Positions 1 to 10,010 of a DNA stretch of 60,000 nucleotides are shown in pieces; position 1 is the stretch's first letter; the number at the start of each line of letters is the position of its first letter. The notes under the pieces were generated by a model. That model saw only the letters and a program-made list of their open reading frames with translations, was not told the origin of the DNA and ran no database searches. Source of the stretch: Lineus longissimus (taxonomy: Eukaryota; Nemertea; Pilidiophora; Heteronemertea; Lineidae); assembly GCF_910592395.1 (NCBI RefSeq), contig NC_088325.1:6045501-6105500 (forward strand), given 5' to 3'. The translations under genes were made by a program, and so were the position numbers.

Positions 1-447
1 TTAGAAATTGAATTCATTAACAGAGCAATTGGTAAACCTCAGTTGACCAAAGACAATTTCACAGAACTCGGAATGGTTTTCTTGGCATTCCTCAAATATC
101 TTCATTACAGGGGAGTTAAAATTACCATAAATTACAAGCTGTTTTTACACCAAGTTTTTAAAGCATTGAAAATTGATTATGTAGTATTGAAACCGAATCC
201 AACCGATAAGGACCGACTGGATGATTTGAGCTCTCTATGGTCTGGTTTCTTAGGAAGTATTTCCTTCAAAAATTACAGGCTTGAATATGAAAATGAACAA
301 GCAATCGATAATCAAAGTGAAATTCTATTGAAGGCATTAGAGGTGCAAGATATTAGTAAATGTTACCCTTCACCATGTAGTCTAGAACTTGCCAGATCGA
401 GATATGCTCTTAGGACTTTGTCTGGAAGGGATTTTCCTTTCAAATAA
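1..447 (+). CDS. Partial ORF, possible VLTF3-like late transcription factor C-terminus (Polinton A)
   Basis: The frame is open from base 1 to a TAA at 445-447, so the 5' part lies outside the window. The segment around residues 45-75 (NYKLFLHQVFKALKI, then a stretch ending in LSSLW) resembles the C-terminal part of the zinc-binding protein at 22666-23205 of Polinton B. It also resembles the general pattern of VLTF3-like proteins of large DNA viruses. No zinc ligands are visible because the N-terminal part is missing. The stop abuts the ATG of the next gene (TAAATG). The family assignment is inference from a short weak similarity; that the ORF is a real Polinton gene is more secure. Confidence 0.4.
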   Translation, partial: LEIEFINRAIGKPQLTKDNFTELGMVFLAFLKYLHYRGVKITINYKLFLHQVFKALKIDYVVLKPNPTDKDRLDDLSSLWSGFLGSISFKNYRLEYENEQAIDNQSEILLKALEVQDISKCYPSPCSLELARSRYALRTLSGRDFPFK

Positions 448-1278
448 ATGAATAATCAGGAAGCATCTGTCATTGAACAACAAATGAAACAAATCGGAGT
501 GATCCCAGTTAATACAGGTTCAAATTCAGTTGGTACTAATTACCAACAGAACACTGCTAATTACCAACAGAAAGGTACTAATTACCAACAGAACACTGCT
601 AATTACCAACATAATTACACTACAAACCAACAAGCTTCTAACAAGGCGTTAAATAGTTCAAATTTAGTCAGTTCTAGTTGCCAACTTGGGTCAACTAACT
701 GTCAACTAGGGTCAACTAACTGTCAACTAGGGTCCACTAACTGTCAACTAGGGTCAACTAGCTGTCAACAAAATTTAACTGAAAATGGCCTTGAAGCTAA
801 ACTAGACCTTGAGGTGCTTGTTGCAACAGGTAAAAGCAAGGATTTCCTAAATAAACAGCTTACATTTAATGACTTAGATGCAATGAATGAGAAGGAAGTA
901 TTGAAACACCATAGAATTAACATGACAAAGATGGCTGCCAGACTTAACAATTCATTGGGTAAGACAGTCTTAAAAACTTACACTAAATTAACAAAACTGA
1001 TCTTGCATGTTGAAGACGAAGACCAGCTGTACGAAGACCTAAGAAATGATTACATTGTTACCAATGAATTGGACAAATGGTTAGGATGGTTGAGTTTGAG
1101 AATGGGTGCACTAACTGCTCTTGCCTCATCAATACTGATCACTTTAGGACATTGTCACGAACCAAACTCTGCTAGTGAACATGAAAATTTCAGAAGATTA
1201 AATGGAGAAGACAGAAGTGGAGCCGGACAAAGTCCAGAGAGCAGAGCTCGAGAGCATAGCTCGAGTGACGGACAGTGA
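448..1278 (+). CDS. Polinton A protein with two tandem peptide repeats and a hydrophobic segment
   Basis: The ATG directly follows the previous stop, in a sequence ending AAATAAATG. The 276-residue product has an N-terminal half made of two repeats: about five NYQQ-type units (residues 30-60) and about five NCQLGST-type units (residues 77-108). A charged middle follows, then a hydrophobic stretch near residues 210-235. Its last 77 bases overlap the next gene in another frame, so the two may once have been one longer gene or may be translationally coupled. I do not recognise a family. Position beside a single-pass membrane protein suggests a virion or membrane accessory role, which is inference only. 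Confidence 0.55.
   Translation: MNNQEASVIEQQMKQIGVIPVNTGSNSVGTNYQQNTANYQQKGTNYQQNTANYQHNYTTNQQASNKALNSSNLVSSSCQLGSTNCQLGSTNCQLGSTNCQLGSTSCQQNLTENGLEAKLDLEVLVATGKSKDFLNKQLTFNDLDAMNEKEVLKHHRINMTKMAARLNNSLGKTVLKTYTKLTKLILHVEDEDQLYEDLRNDYIVTNELDKWLGWLSLRMGALTALASSILITLGHCHEPNSASEHENFRRLNGEDRSGAGQSPESRAREHSSSDGQ
535..625 (+). repeat. In-frame tandem repeat encoding NYQQ units
   Basis: Units of about 21-24 bases built on 'aattaccaacag' repeat about four to five times inside the coding frame of the 448-1278 gene. Unit length is a multiple of three, so the frame is kept. Confidence 0.8.
681..770 (+). repeat. In-frame 21-bp tandem repeat encoding NCQLGST units
   Basis: A 21-bp unit built on 'tgtcaactagggtcaactaac' minus its ends is repeated about four times with near identity. 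Each unit adds seven residues with one cysteine. The near identity implies recent expansion or continued homogenisation. Confidence 0.85.
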
Positions 1279-1705
1279 ATTGCCCCTTAAGAGAGCAAGA
1301 TCAGAAAAACAAATTGCATGGTCTCGAGAATTAGGTAAAAGATCTCAGGAATTCAAGAAGCCAAAAAAGGAGAGGTTTACTAGGAAAGACGATGAACCCG
1401 AACAAAGTTCAACTCAACCCGGACCAGAGCCTGAAAATACTGAAAGTACTGATATCAATTCGGACAAAGTCCAAAGAGCAGAGCTCGATCAGCCTGAAAA
1501 TACTGGAAGTTCTGGGAGTACAACACTGTATGTCATTTTAGCTGCATTTGGTTTTGCAGTCATCTACTACTACTATTCAAGAACTAACAAGAAAGTACGA
1601 GAAGGTAGTAAACCAGAAGTAAGCAAATTAAAAGGAAGTAAACCAGAACGCAAACATAACTGTGACACAACTCCTAAAACATGTAATCTTAGTTTAATGG
1701 AGTAG
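1202..1705 (+). CDS. Small tail-type membrane protein (Polinton A)
   Basis: The 167-residue product has a basic segment (AWSRELGKRSQEFKKPKKER, about residues 40-60), an acidic linker, one hydrophobic span (YVILAAFGFAVIYYYYS, about residues 110-127) and a basic tail. This layout matches the 100-residue protein at 22089-22391 of Polinton B, where a WGKKLGQLNKGKKK segment precedes one membrane span. The start overlaps the upstream gene by 77 bases. The peptide DKVQRAEL occurs twice (near residues 9 and 95). It ends two bases before the stop of the convergent gene on the minus strand. Function unknown; likely a virion or membrane protein by analogy with its Polinton counterpart. Confidence 0.6.
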   Translation: MEKTEVEPDKVQRAELESIARVTDSELPLKRARSEKQIAWSRELGKRSQEFKKPKKERFTRKDDEPEQSSTQPGPEPENTESTDINSDKVQRAELDQPENTGSSGSTTLYVILAAFGFAVIYYYYSRTNKKVREGSKPEVSKLKGSKPERKHNCDTTPKTCNLSLME

Positions 1706-1707
1706 AA

Positions 1708-2542
1708 TTATTCAAACACACTATTCTTAGTTTCAAGTGATAAATTTAAAGTAACTGTGCTCCCTCTGAAATTAATTATTTTACCACTCACATCAGTGAT
1801 TTCAAATTTGATATGATTTGTACATTTTTTGTTCACTATTTTCTTACAATTGAGTTCATATCTCTGGTATTGTACCTGATCACCATATTCAACAGGAAAA
1901 TTACATAAAATGTCAGAAGGTTTATTGTTGTAGAGGGTCTTAGTTTTGTCAACCAAATTTGATCTTTAAAATACTTCTTTTCTGAAAAAGTTAAGTGGCT
2001 TGGTGGAGTAGTATTTTCCTTTCTTGTTGAACACATCTTGTTTAAAGCCGAACCATTCATTTACCACATGGGCTAAGCGTGAGGAGAATGTTTTGCCAGC
2101 TGGTGTATCATTTACAGTATCATAAAATATGAGATTAAGGTAAAAGTATTTGTCCTCTGTAAGTTCAAAGACTAGGCAATTTTTGTCACAGTAAATTTTC
2201 ACATGGCTTATTCCGTTTTCTTTTATGTATGGTTGCCATTCCTCACAAAACGAACTTAAACTAAAATGTCGAGAGTATGGCAATGTAGATTGTCGCATTG
2301 GGTGTATGGTTAAGGTCTTCAATGCACTGTTCTATTATGGTTGCATTCAGTGATTTATTAAGTTTAAACTCTTCGTAAAGAAACATGAATACTTGGGCAC
2401 GCGCTGGTAGCATATCGCTTGTCCACCACGAATTGTAAAATGCTACCGTTTTCAAAGTGATCGATTTTATGTTCAATGGGTCTGTTAAGTTAAGCTCAAA
2501 TATGGCTTCATCGCATTCATACTCAAAAATTATGAAGTCCAT
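1708..2542 (-). pseudogene. Penton/fibre-like structural gene of Polinton A, frameshifted
   Basis: Three consecutive minus-strand frames (2542-2261, 2322-1966, 1956-1708) read as one protein broken by at least two frameshifts. The N-terminal piece starts MDFIIFEYECDEAIF. The C-terminal piece carries PSDILCNFPVEYGDQ and a segment with ITDVSGKIINF, which parallels the C-terminal halves of 42900-43594 and 19083-19773. These are members of a conserved Polinton family that I take to be a minor capsid, penton or fibre component; the exact role is inference. The gene lies just downstream of PolB on the same strand. Confidence 0.55.
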
Positions 2543-2580
2543 TTTCTATTTAATTAAGGTTAAACATTCATTAAATCACT

Positions 2581-4221
2581 TTAATCAATGTATTTGTCAT
2601 AGTACATGCCGAAAGGCAGTGTAGAGATGCCATCCTCTAAGATGAAACGCTTGTCATCGAAAGGGCTTAAGCTTTTCTTATCAATCTCTTCCAGATACAT
2701 TTGATGCTTTTCTGACCTCAGATGACGCATTTTGTGATTTAAAGTCTTAGTGTTTTCAAGACAATCAACGTAGTCATCAAATGTAATAGACTCCTTCACT
2801 ACATTATTAGCGATTCCCTTCAATTTCTTGGATTCTGAATTTTTAGTTCTGTACGCATACATCTTACTCCTAAGTGCAATAAATTCTAGCATTTCGTCTC
2901 CTCCCAGCTCATCCTTAAAGTAGCCTGGCACTTTCTTCTTGCTAGTGTCGTAAAGAGGATGATCCTTTTGGTAATTACTGAAGTCGAAGTTATCCTTTAA
3001 CCCTTTGAGGTCTGCTGTTAAATCGTCGGTTTTGATCTTCAAAACGAAAGAATCCGTGTCCAAATAAAGAAGTTCTAGGTTTTTCTCACCAAAGTAAGGT
3101 TGAAGTATGTTGTAGTAGAATTCATACATCAGCAGCTTGGACGACTCCAGTACTGCAGCTCCTATGTAGATTGGCTTGTTGAACTTCATGGTTGTGCGTC
3201 TCATGCAAATTGCCGCGCTACTTTCGTCAAAGATGTTAATCGATGAAAACCTGGGACTTGCCATGAAGTTCTTGGCACTTTCTCCATCTGTCACCAGTTC
3301 AATTTCTACCCTGTTCCTTATGTTTTCACATGTCTTTCCGTAGAAAGCATTGTTCATTAATTTGAAGTAATCTTTCTCGAAATCAGTAGTAGAAGCCATC
3401 CTTTTTTTAGTGTTGAAGTACATGATTTCAACCACTTTGATTGTTTGAAACTGATGACAGAATGGACCTTTTTTAGTGTCATTCCTTGCTTTGAGTAAAA
3501 CTGTATAAGTCTGTAATGCACAATGTAGTTGGTCTTGTCCTTCTGTGTGAGGATCAATTTTTCTACCCTTGACCTCTTCTCGTCACCAAGTAACCCTTTC
3601 TGGTAAGGGCTTAATTCGTCGTCGTCTATGAAAAGCGATTCTGGACAGAATGGAAAGTTCTTTGACTTGAACTTGATTTCCTCTGGATAAACCAAATCTA
3701 CGTCGAAAAAATATCCTACTTTACTGTCTTTAGGAATTGACATGATCTTCTCTTTGTTCATAGTATTATTACCGTCAAACATTTGAAAACTGCCGTAAGG
3801 CTGACTTTCCATCATAGCCAAGCCATGGAGATTGTTTGCGTCTATGTAGAGTAGTTTGTGGTGTTCATCTGCCTTGACATGTCTTGTTCCCATCACACCT
3901 GAAATTCCACCTCTTATTGCCTTTTCAAAAGTAAGTACAATATTGGTATCGGTAAGAAGTTCGAGATTTATGTCTGTGTGTTTCAATCCGGCCAACCAGG
4001 TCAAGCCAGGTGCTGAATAGCAGTGACAAGGATCGATCTGAAAATTGTTTAAATTAACGTCCCTGAATTTCTCGAATAAATCAGCTAACAAAAGAACGTC
4101 TGTTTTGAGGTACAGGTCGATGAACTCTCCATGATTTCTGATCTTGAAATGATCCCATATGTCTTTGTCTTTTAGGTAAACTGAATTATCCGCCATTTCA
4201 TTCTTCAATTCATCAAAGAAC
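2581..4221 (-). pseudogene. polB: Protein-primed DNA polymerase B of Polinton A, C-terminal piece
   Basis: Two overlapping frames (up to base 4221, then 3435-2581) hold the polymerase half of a family B, protein-primed enzyme. Visible motifs are exonuclease III (TDVLLLADL, near 4090), Pol A (DANNLHGLAM, near 3830), Pol B (FFKLMNNAFYGKT, near 3340) and Pol C (LYLDTDSFV, near 3060). A frameshift near 3425 falls just before the Pol B motif. The gene is cut at 4221/4222 by the Gypsy LTR. The upstream parts lie at 16356-17367 and 32531-33376. The stop is followed about 40 bases later by the next minus-strand gene. Confidence 0.9.
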
Positions 4222-4519
4222 TGAAAAGAATAAAGTTGTAGCAATAGTTTTGCTAAATGAAAGACTCGACTAACGTTGATTAATACTCGATTTTATCTCT
4301 GTCACTTTCCACGTTCGAACCCGCTCGTCTCTCCGCCTCAACACCGCTCTGTCGATGATGTAACGACATTACGCGTCGTTGCGTCATCGACAGTACAGCG
4401 GGAAATACCGAGCGCAGCCGATTGACGTAACACACGGGCGGGGATGACCGGGGCACGTCCGTTATGCTGGCGCCGCCATGGCCAACCACGGAACCAAGAC
4501 TGTGACCCAGTTCACCACA
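4222..4519 (-). repeat. Gypsy 3' LTR
   Basis: 298-bp copy of the LTR. It matches 16046-16351 over its whole length and lacks an 8-bp GC-rich duplication present in the other copy. Because the element lies on the minus strand, this left copy is the 3' LTR. A purine-rich stretch on the minus strand (GGTTGGGATGG) abuts it internally at about 4520-4530 and is the likely polypurine tract. Confidence 0.93.
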
Positions 4520-5202
4520 CCATCCCAACCAAAAAATTGTTCACATATCAAAAATTTTGAACAAAATAGTCCTCATAGCTACGCTCCAGAATTCCAACTG
4601 TATTACAATAAGAAATAAACTATACAATATATACACCACACAATCCATTACGCACGAACTACCGGATCTCAGCAATGTCCACTATAATAATATATGAATC
4701 ACAAACGCGAGCTGTACAACTATCTTTCCAATGTACAATTCAGTAATATCCAACATGTCCAATATAATATTACAAGGGATAACGTCCATCAAACAATCAG
4801 TCCGCTAGGAAGTCTGCTATATACAAAAAATGAATCAACGTAGCACCATCCAATCCAGGCTTAATCCCCGCAAGCGTAATGAGTAACGATGTCAACAAGT
4901 AACGTACGGAAATACTCTCTACCAACGTGGTGTGTGACAACCTGGAACGATAATCAAATATAAATTTAAACCATTTTACAGTAATTTACAAGTGGTTGTT
5001 ACAGTTTACCGAAGGTGATCCTCAACGGTTCGTGCGGTTGTTCCAGGTGTCTCATGCATTCAGGATTCGGTGAGCTGCTTAGGATTTAATGAGTTCATGG
5101 GCTTGTGCTGCAATAACACGCCAAACCCATCTCTTCCCCCAACGAATATAAAACTACTCCGAAGGGTTCCAAGACGAAGAACAACATTGTATTCCTATTC
5201 AT
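4520..5202. other. Gypsy internal non-coding region before the 3' LTR
   Basis: About 680 bases between the last ORF of the Gypsy element and its 3' LTR. No coding frame, structural RNA or nested repeat was recognised, apart from the polypurine-like tract next to the LTR. Confidence 0.6.
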
Positions 5203-6096
5203 TCAATGAATGGCATCCACGAGGAAACGGGTGACATCATCCATCCCCTGACGCGAATAATGAAAGCCTTCTCGGTCGAACGCAGCTCTACCAAGTGAAG
5301 GATGTTCAATGGGGGTGAATCCCACATCTACCATCATCCTGCAAAAATTGCTAACACGAAAAACATGAAGAGGATTGTTCAATACAGATGGGGATAGTGG
5401 AGGCTGAAAGTGATAGAGGGGAATGTTTGGGAAACGATGGGTCAGCGACCGAAAAATATCTTCCATAAATGGACGAGGATTGCCATACTGGCAGGTGTGG
5501 TTAAGACCATGATTAAGGACGATGGCCCTACATTGGATGTTATGAAAAAGATCTACGGTGTGCCTAACACCTTCGGCACGCTCGCCAGAATGAGAGATTG
5601 GATAAATTTCGCCAGATGGTTTGCAAAATCTGAACATAGAATCAGAAATAACTAAAATGGGGAGATCACAGGTTGCAGGTTGCGCAACCACGGAGGGAGT
5701 TGGCGAATCACCTGGAAGCAACTTGGCTTCAAGTTTGGCCAACCAACTCCCAACGTCCTTCTCGCCACCGTTATACACCTTGGTTATCGACAGCATACGC
5801 TCTTTGACAAAAGCCATCTCTTCCGGCTCCACTTTCCAGGATTTCTTCACACGGGCCATAAATAGACGGATGCCATGAATCATACAGCCGGTCACCAACT
5901 CTCTTGTGTTCATAAGGTAAATATTACCCGCCTCCACGAGATGTTGCAGAGCCTGCCCGAACGAAATCTCAACATTGAGATGGCGATGTAATATGTCCAT
6001 AAGGAATAAATAGACTTGTCTACTGCTCCCCCTCTTCAATTCTTTAACTTCAACAGGGAACGGGTCTAATTGTAAAATATCCATCTGTAAAGGCAA
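5203..6096 (-). CDS. Extra Gypsy ORF with SGNH/GDSL-hydrolase-like C-terminal domain
   Basis: This intact 297-residue ORF occupies the position of env, between integrase and the 3' LTR. Residues about 1-140 are helical and unrecognised. From about residue 145 the sequence follows SGNH-hydrolase order: a beta-strand plus DS block (LVISDSMF, the block I serine), a block III-like segment (IVLNHGLNH) and a block V-like end (FDREGFHYS, Asp and His three residues apart). The usual block I glycine is Ser and the block III Asn lies in an unusual context, so activity is uncertain. Esterase domains are established in some CR1-type LINEs; finding one in a Gypsy element is unusual. It has no clear signal peptide and does not look like an envelope protein. 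Confidence 0.6.
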   Translation of the reverse strand: MPLQMDILQLDPFPVEVKELKRGSSRQVYLFLMDILHRHLNVEISFGQALQHLVEAGNIYLMNTRELVTGCMIHGIRLFMARVKKSWKVEPEEMAFVKERMLSITKVYNGGEKDVGSWLAKLEAKLLPGDSPTPSVVAQPATCDLPILVISDSMFRFCKPSGEIYPISHSGERAEGVRHTVDLFHNIQCRAIVLNHGLNHTCQYGNPRPFMEDIFRSLTHRFPNIPLYHFQPPLSPSVLNNPLHVFRVSNFCRMMVDVGFTPIEHPSLGRAAFDREGFHYSRQGMDDVTRFLVDAIH

Positions 6097-6215
6097 AATG
6101 GTATAATTACTTTATGCAATTATTGAGCTTCAGTATTTCTCTTCCAATAATTTCATATCTAATGATAACAATTATTTTCATATTTACATTAATACATTTA
6201 TTGGTTGCTTATTAA

Positions 6216-7130
6216 TTACAGTTTGCTCTTGAGCCTAACATTCTTGTGGGCTCTTATCCGACACAAAGTTACACTTTCAGTTAACTGCGGATAGTGAATC
6301 GGCGCGCGCAATTTTTCACGTGGTCTCAGATCATAGTTGCTTATAGTGGCATCAACAGAAACACCAGATACATCATGATTAGGAATCGGCAGGGGCTCTG
6401 CATGGTCCACACCGCTCTCCAAAGAGGAAGCATCACACGCCTCAAAAGGAGCTGCTTCATCCGTCACATTAGTCTCTGATTTGTTAACACCTGGCTCTTT
6501 AGCGATTTCGTTTATTTTATCTGATCTAAGAACCATTGGTCTATAAGAACGGAATTCGAATTCAGAGTTTGAGCTGTAAGACTCATTATCTGACTCCTCC
6601 GTAGTCACAGTCGACATCTTGTTATCATCGTCATCATCATCGTCATCGCTGGGTTTGTCCAACTCTTCGTTTTCTCTTGCATAGAAACGCTTCATATTAT
6701 TCAGGTGGACAACTTTACTCTTTGGGGCCTTCCCTTCCGTCGTTATTACTCTGTAGTTGACTTCAGATAACACATCTAACACCCGGAACGGTCCCATCCA
6801 ACGACGGTGAAACTTGGGTGGAACGCCTGGCTTTACATAGTGGTTTCTGAGAAGCACCAAATCTCCAACGGCAAAGGAACCATCCTTACATTTCCGGTCG
6901 TAGTATGTCCTTTGTCTCCGTTGTGCTAACTTAAGATTCGAACGAGCCCGATTGAATGAAGATTCGATTTTCGCCCTCAATTCTGATACGTAGTTGTGAT
7001 AAGGAATCTCTCTATCGGAATCTGCAGTGCCGATGATCAAGTCTAAGGGTAGCTGCATCTCATCTCCAAAGGTTAAGAGAAAGGGTATCTCTTCCGTGGA
7101 AACCTGAACGCTTGATTTGTAAGCCATTAA
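6216..7130 (-). CDS. Gypsy integrase C-terminal part
   Basis: The segment begins with the end of the integrase core (LMAYKSSVQVSTEEIPFLLTFG) and continues through the GPY/F-type module (VGDLVLLRNHYV, RRWMGPFRVLDV) into an acidic tail of about 130 residues with a run of Asp. The N-terminal part of integrase is at 7361-8609; the piggyBac-type MITE at 7131-7356 separates the two. The tail ends with LRPREK and arginine-rich residues and has no chromodomain. The ORF is otherwise open to its stop. Confidence 0.85.
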   Translation of the reverse strand, partial: LMAYKSSVQVSTEEIPFLLTFGDEMQLPLDLIIGTADSDREIPYHNYVSELRAKIESSFNRARSNLKLAQRRQRTYYDRKCKDGSFAVGDLVLLRNHYVKPGVPPKFHRRWMGPFRVLDVLSEVNYRVITTEGKAPKSKVVHLNNMKRFYARENEELDKPSDDDDDDDDNKMSTVTTEESDNESYSSNSEFEFRSYRPMVLRSDKINEIAKEPGVNKSETNVTDEAAPFEACDASSLESGVDHAEPLPIPNHDVSGVSVDATISNYDLRPREKLRAPIHYPQLTESVTLCRIRAHKNVRLKSKL

Positions 7131-7360
7131 CCCTTTCACTGCGGAACCCAAAATTTCTATTGTTCTCTACCATTCTAATTCCATGGAGGACCACTAATAA
7201 ATGAAACACTATTGCCATCTGTCAGACATTTACAGAACTGCATATCAGTCTATAACACATAGGAATCAAAATAGGCGAATTCGTCAATCGGCCTACGGCC
7301 GCACGATAGACATTTTTATTTGAGTCGCCAGTTGGCGTACATCCGCAGCGAAAGGGTTAA
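7127..7360. mobile_element. piggyBac-type MITE (TTAA duplication)
   Basis: 226 bp (7131-7356) between two TTAA sites. Ends are inverted: CCCTTTCACTGCGGA on the left and TCCGCAGCGAAAGGG on the right. It has no coding capacity and interrupts the Gypsy integrase frame. TTAA duplication and CCCTTT ends are hallmarks of the piggyBac superfamily. Confidence 0.9.
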
Positions 7361-8609
7361 CACACCAGGAAGGCGATCATCCCAGTCGCGACCTTCTTCA
7401 TCAACCATGGCTGTCAGCATACTTTTCAAAGTCTTGTTAAGATTTTCCACCTGACCATTCCCTTGTGGATGAAAAGCTGTCGTCTTCGTCTTGTGGATGT
7501 TGAGAATCTTGCACATGTCATCAAATACATTCGACTGGAAATTGGTTCCTTGATCTGTGTGAAGATTACCGAAACGTGAAATGTAATCATTTACTGTCAC
7601 TTTGGCGCATGTTGTGGCCTTCTGATTGCGCAGAGGCCATGCCTCCGGCCACTTTGTAAAGGCATCTTGAAGGACAAGAATGAATTTGTGTCCCTTCCGA
7701 GACGGTGGATTAATCGGTCCTATGACGTCAACATGTACCCTCTGATTCCTCCTCCCAACAGGAATGCTCTGTAATGGTCTTTTTGTTCCAAGAGGAGGTG
7801 ACTTACATTTTTGGCAAGTCTCGCATGATCTAATAAGATCAGTAACTTCCCTTTTCATTTGAGGCCTCCAGCATCTCTCCCTCAACTTTGCTTCCGTCTT
7901 CCTTATTCCAAGGTGTCCTCCAGCAAATCCCACGTGTATTTCCCGGAAAATAGGTTTAATCAGGGACTTGGGTAATACCAATCTGTGGTTCTTATGTTTG
8001 GAATCCTTTTCTGGCCTAATGTACAGTAAACCATTGGATATTTCCATGCCAGCTCTTTGTGCCCATAAGGCGCGTTCTAAGAGTCCATATCCTTGCAAAG
8101 TTGCTTTAGAAGGCTCACTCTTGTCTTCAGCTATGTGGTCATAAAGGTTCCTAATTTCTGGGTCGGTCATCTGGGCTGTTGCAATAGCTTCTCTTGACAA
8201 CATGGCAGGAAGCTCCTTGTTATCTGTCTTTACACGCACAGCCTCAATTCTTTGTGTCGTAACATCAGATTTCATCGAATTTGCATGTCTTGACCACAGC
8301 CTGGGTACTGCATGGCTATCACCGCTCTCCTTGGTCTTGGTCTTGGTCTTTTCATGCGATTTATGATTATCTTTCTTGATATCTGTAGGTCCACAAGATG
8401 GGCAGTCTCCATGCTGCCGCATCCTTAATGGGCGTCTCGAGAGAGCATCGGCATTGCCATGCTTTACGCCAGGCCTGTGTTCAATGATAAAATCAAACTC
8501 AGCCAGCCTCTCTATCCACCTCGCTATCTGACCAGATGGTTCCTTGAAGTTCAGAAGCCAGGACACTGCCATATTATCAACTCTGACCAGAAACTTTTTC
8601 CCAAGAAGG
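7361..8609 (-). pseudogene. Gypsy RNase H end and integrase N-terminal/core domains
   Basis: Reading starts with the end of RNase H (LLGKKFLVRVDNMAVSWLL, IEHRPGVKHGNADALSRRP), followed by a linker and the integrase zinc finger (H-x3-H, then CETCQKC). The DDE core follows: HVDVIGPI for the first Asp, HTDQGTNFQS for the second and QVENLNKTLKSML for the Glu. Upstream it is broken by the LINE at 8615-10005, downstream by the MITE at 7131. Catalytic residues are all visible, but the gene cannot be read through because of the insertions. Confidence 0.88.
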
Positions 8610-10010
8610 AAATATGAATATGAATATGAATATGAATATTTATTCGACCAACAAAATTTACAAGGTGCATTAATGAAATACATAATATTGATTGTGGTCG
8701 GGAGCAGAACAAGACCAGATTGGCCGCTTAATGCCTGCTCCCTTATGAATTACATGTAGTACAATATTAATTATTATATACAGGATTTACAATTTAATTT
8801 ACAAGACAGTTCTATTTTACAGTGAAGGAGTGAGTAATAACAGTTATAAGACGAAAAAAGTTTAACGAATGTCGCAAACATAGCAGTTGCGAATTTGGCA
8901 CTTTTTATTATAGGAACCCAACATTTCATTTTTGTAGTATGTTGAAAAGGATTTTAAGCTAAAATTTGAGTGGAGTTTGTTTAGAGTTTGTTTTGAGAGA
9001 GAATTATATAATTTAGTTAAACTGTATCGTGGTGTCATTTTGGCATATTCGTGTCTTACATTTGGTATTTTAAATTTATCATTAATTCTTGTGGGATAGT
9101 TATGAACATCACTGTTAAAATGAGAAGGAGCCTCATGGCCTAGTGGTTTACACTGCTGGCCACCACGCAATAGGGCCCGGGTTCGATCCCGGGGAGAATC
9201 CATGATCGTATGTCTGGATGAACCGGCGTGGCTTTCAAGGAACTAAAAATTCCTGGCTCTTCACAGTCCTTCGAATGAGACTCAAAACCGAGGTTCCTTG
9301 TACCCGGTGTCTATGCCAGGGCAAGCTAATACCCCACCAAGTGAGAAACATGAGTAGCTTGCGTGGACTCTATCTCTCTCGCCAAAGTCGGACCACTAGG
9401 CCAATAAGCCCAATTGGCGCCTAACCGTAGTGGCACGCAGGATACGCTCATCCCGCCTTGGAGGAGGATTACTCCTAGGAGAATGACCCCTCCAAGTGCA
9501 GAGCGAACGCTGAAGAAGAAGAAACTGTTAAATGAGAAAAAATTGTGCATGAAGTACACTGGTAAATCCTTTTTTAAAAATCTATAGAGAAATTTTATTT
9601 CAATTAATTTGTGTAAGTCCGGTAGTTTGAGTAGTTTCAGCTTTATGAATAAAGGGTCAGTGTGACTAATAGGATGACTGAGAGTAATGGCACGAATAGC
9701 TTTCTTTCGTAATTTTAAAATTTCGTTGTGATCATAGCCCCAAGATATTATTTGATAGTTGAGATGAGCAGAGAAGAGAGAGTGGTAAATCGTTATTAGA
9801 ATTTTCTGTGGAATAAAATGTTTTAAATAATTGATAATGCCGGTTGCCCTTGATATTTTTTTTGAAATATGATTTATATGTGAGGTCCAAGTAAGATCCT
9901 TATTTATACGTAATCCAAGGAAGTTAAACGATTCAACACATTCAAGTTTCGTGCCTTCAATTTGTAAATCTAGGATGCCATTAAAAATTTTGTGTGTTCG
10001 TTCAAAAATA
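8610..10010 (-). mobile_element. 5'-truncated non-LTR retrotransposon (LINE) in Gypsy RNase H
   Basis: Insert at 8615-10005 flanked by the 5-bp repeat AAATA (8610-8614, 10006-10010). On the minus strand it encodes the C-terminal part of a LINE reverse transcriptase (FNFLGLRINKDLTW, LRKKAIRAITLSH) and ends in a short TGAATA microsatellite tail at 8615-8640. The clade resembles CR1/Jockey-like elements but I cannot fix it. A SINE at 9126-9523 splits its ORF. About 1 kb of the LINE remains, so it is strongly 5'-truncated. Confidence 0.85.
9126..9523 (+). mobile_element. tRNA-derived SINE inside the LINE
   Basis: 398-bp insert with an RNA polymerase III A box (TGGCCTAGTGG, 9136-9146) and B box (GGTTCGATCCC, 9180-9190), ending in a GAA-rich tail. 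Target-site duplications are nearly perfect: ACTGTTAAAATGAGA at 9111-9125 and ACTGTTAAATGAGA at 9524-9537. It interrupts the LINE reading frame near its C-terminus. The body beyond the tRNA head is not a family I recognise. Confidence 0.93.

Noticed and set aside
765-950. Minus-strand ORF opposite the repeat-protein gene
   Set aside because: It is a shadow of the 448-1278 frame with no start context or similarity.
5410-5878. Plus-strand ORFs opposite the SGNH-like gene
   Set aside because: Antisense shadows of the 5203-6096 frame; no motifs.
9126-9200. A possible tRNA gene
   Set aside because: A and B boxes are present but the body is 398 bp, ends in a GAA-rich tail and is flanked by target duplications, so it is a SINE.
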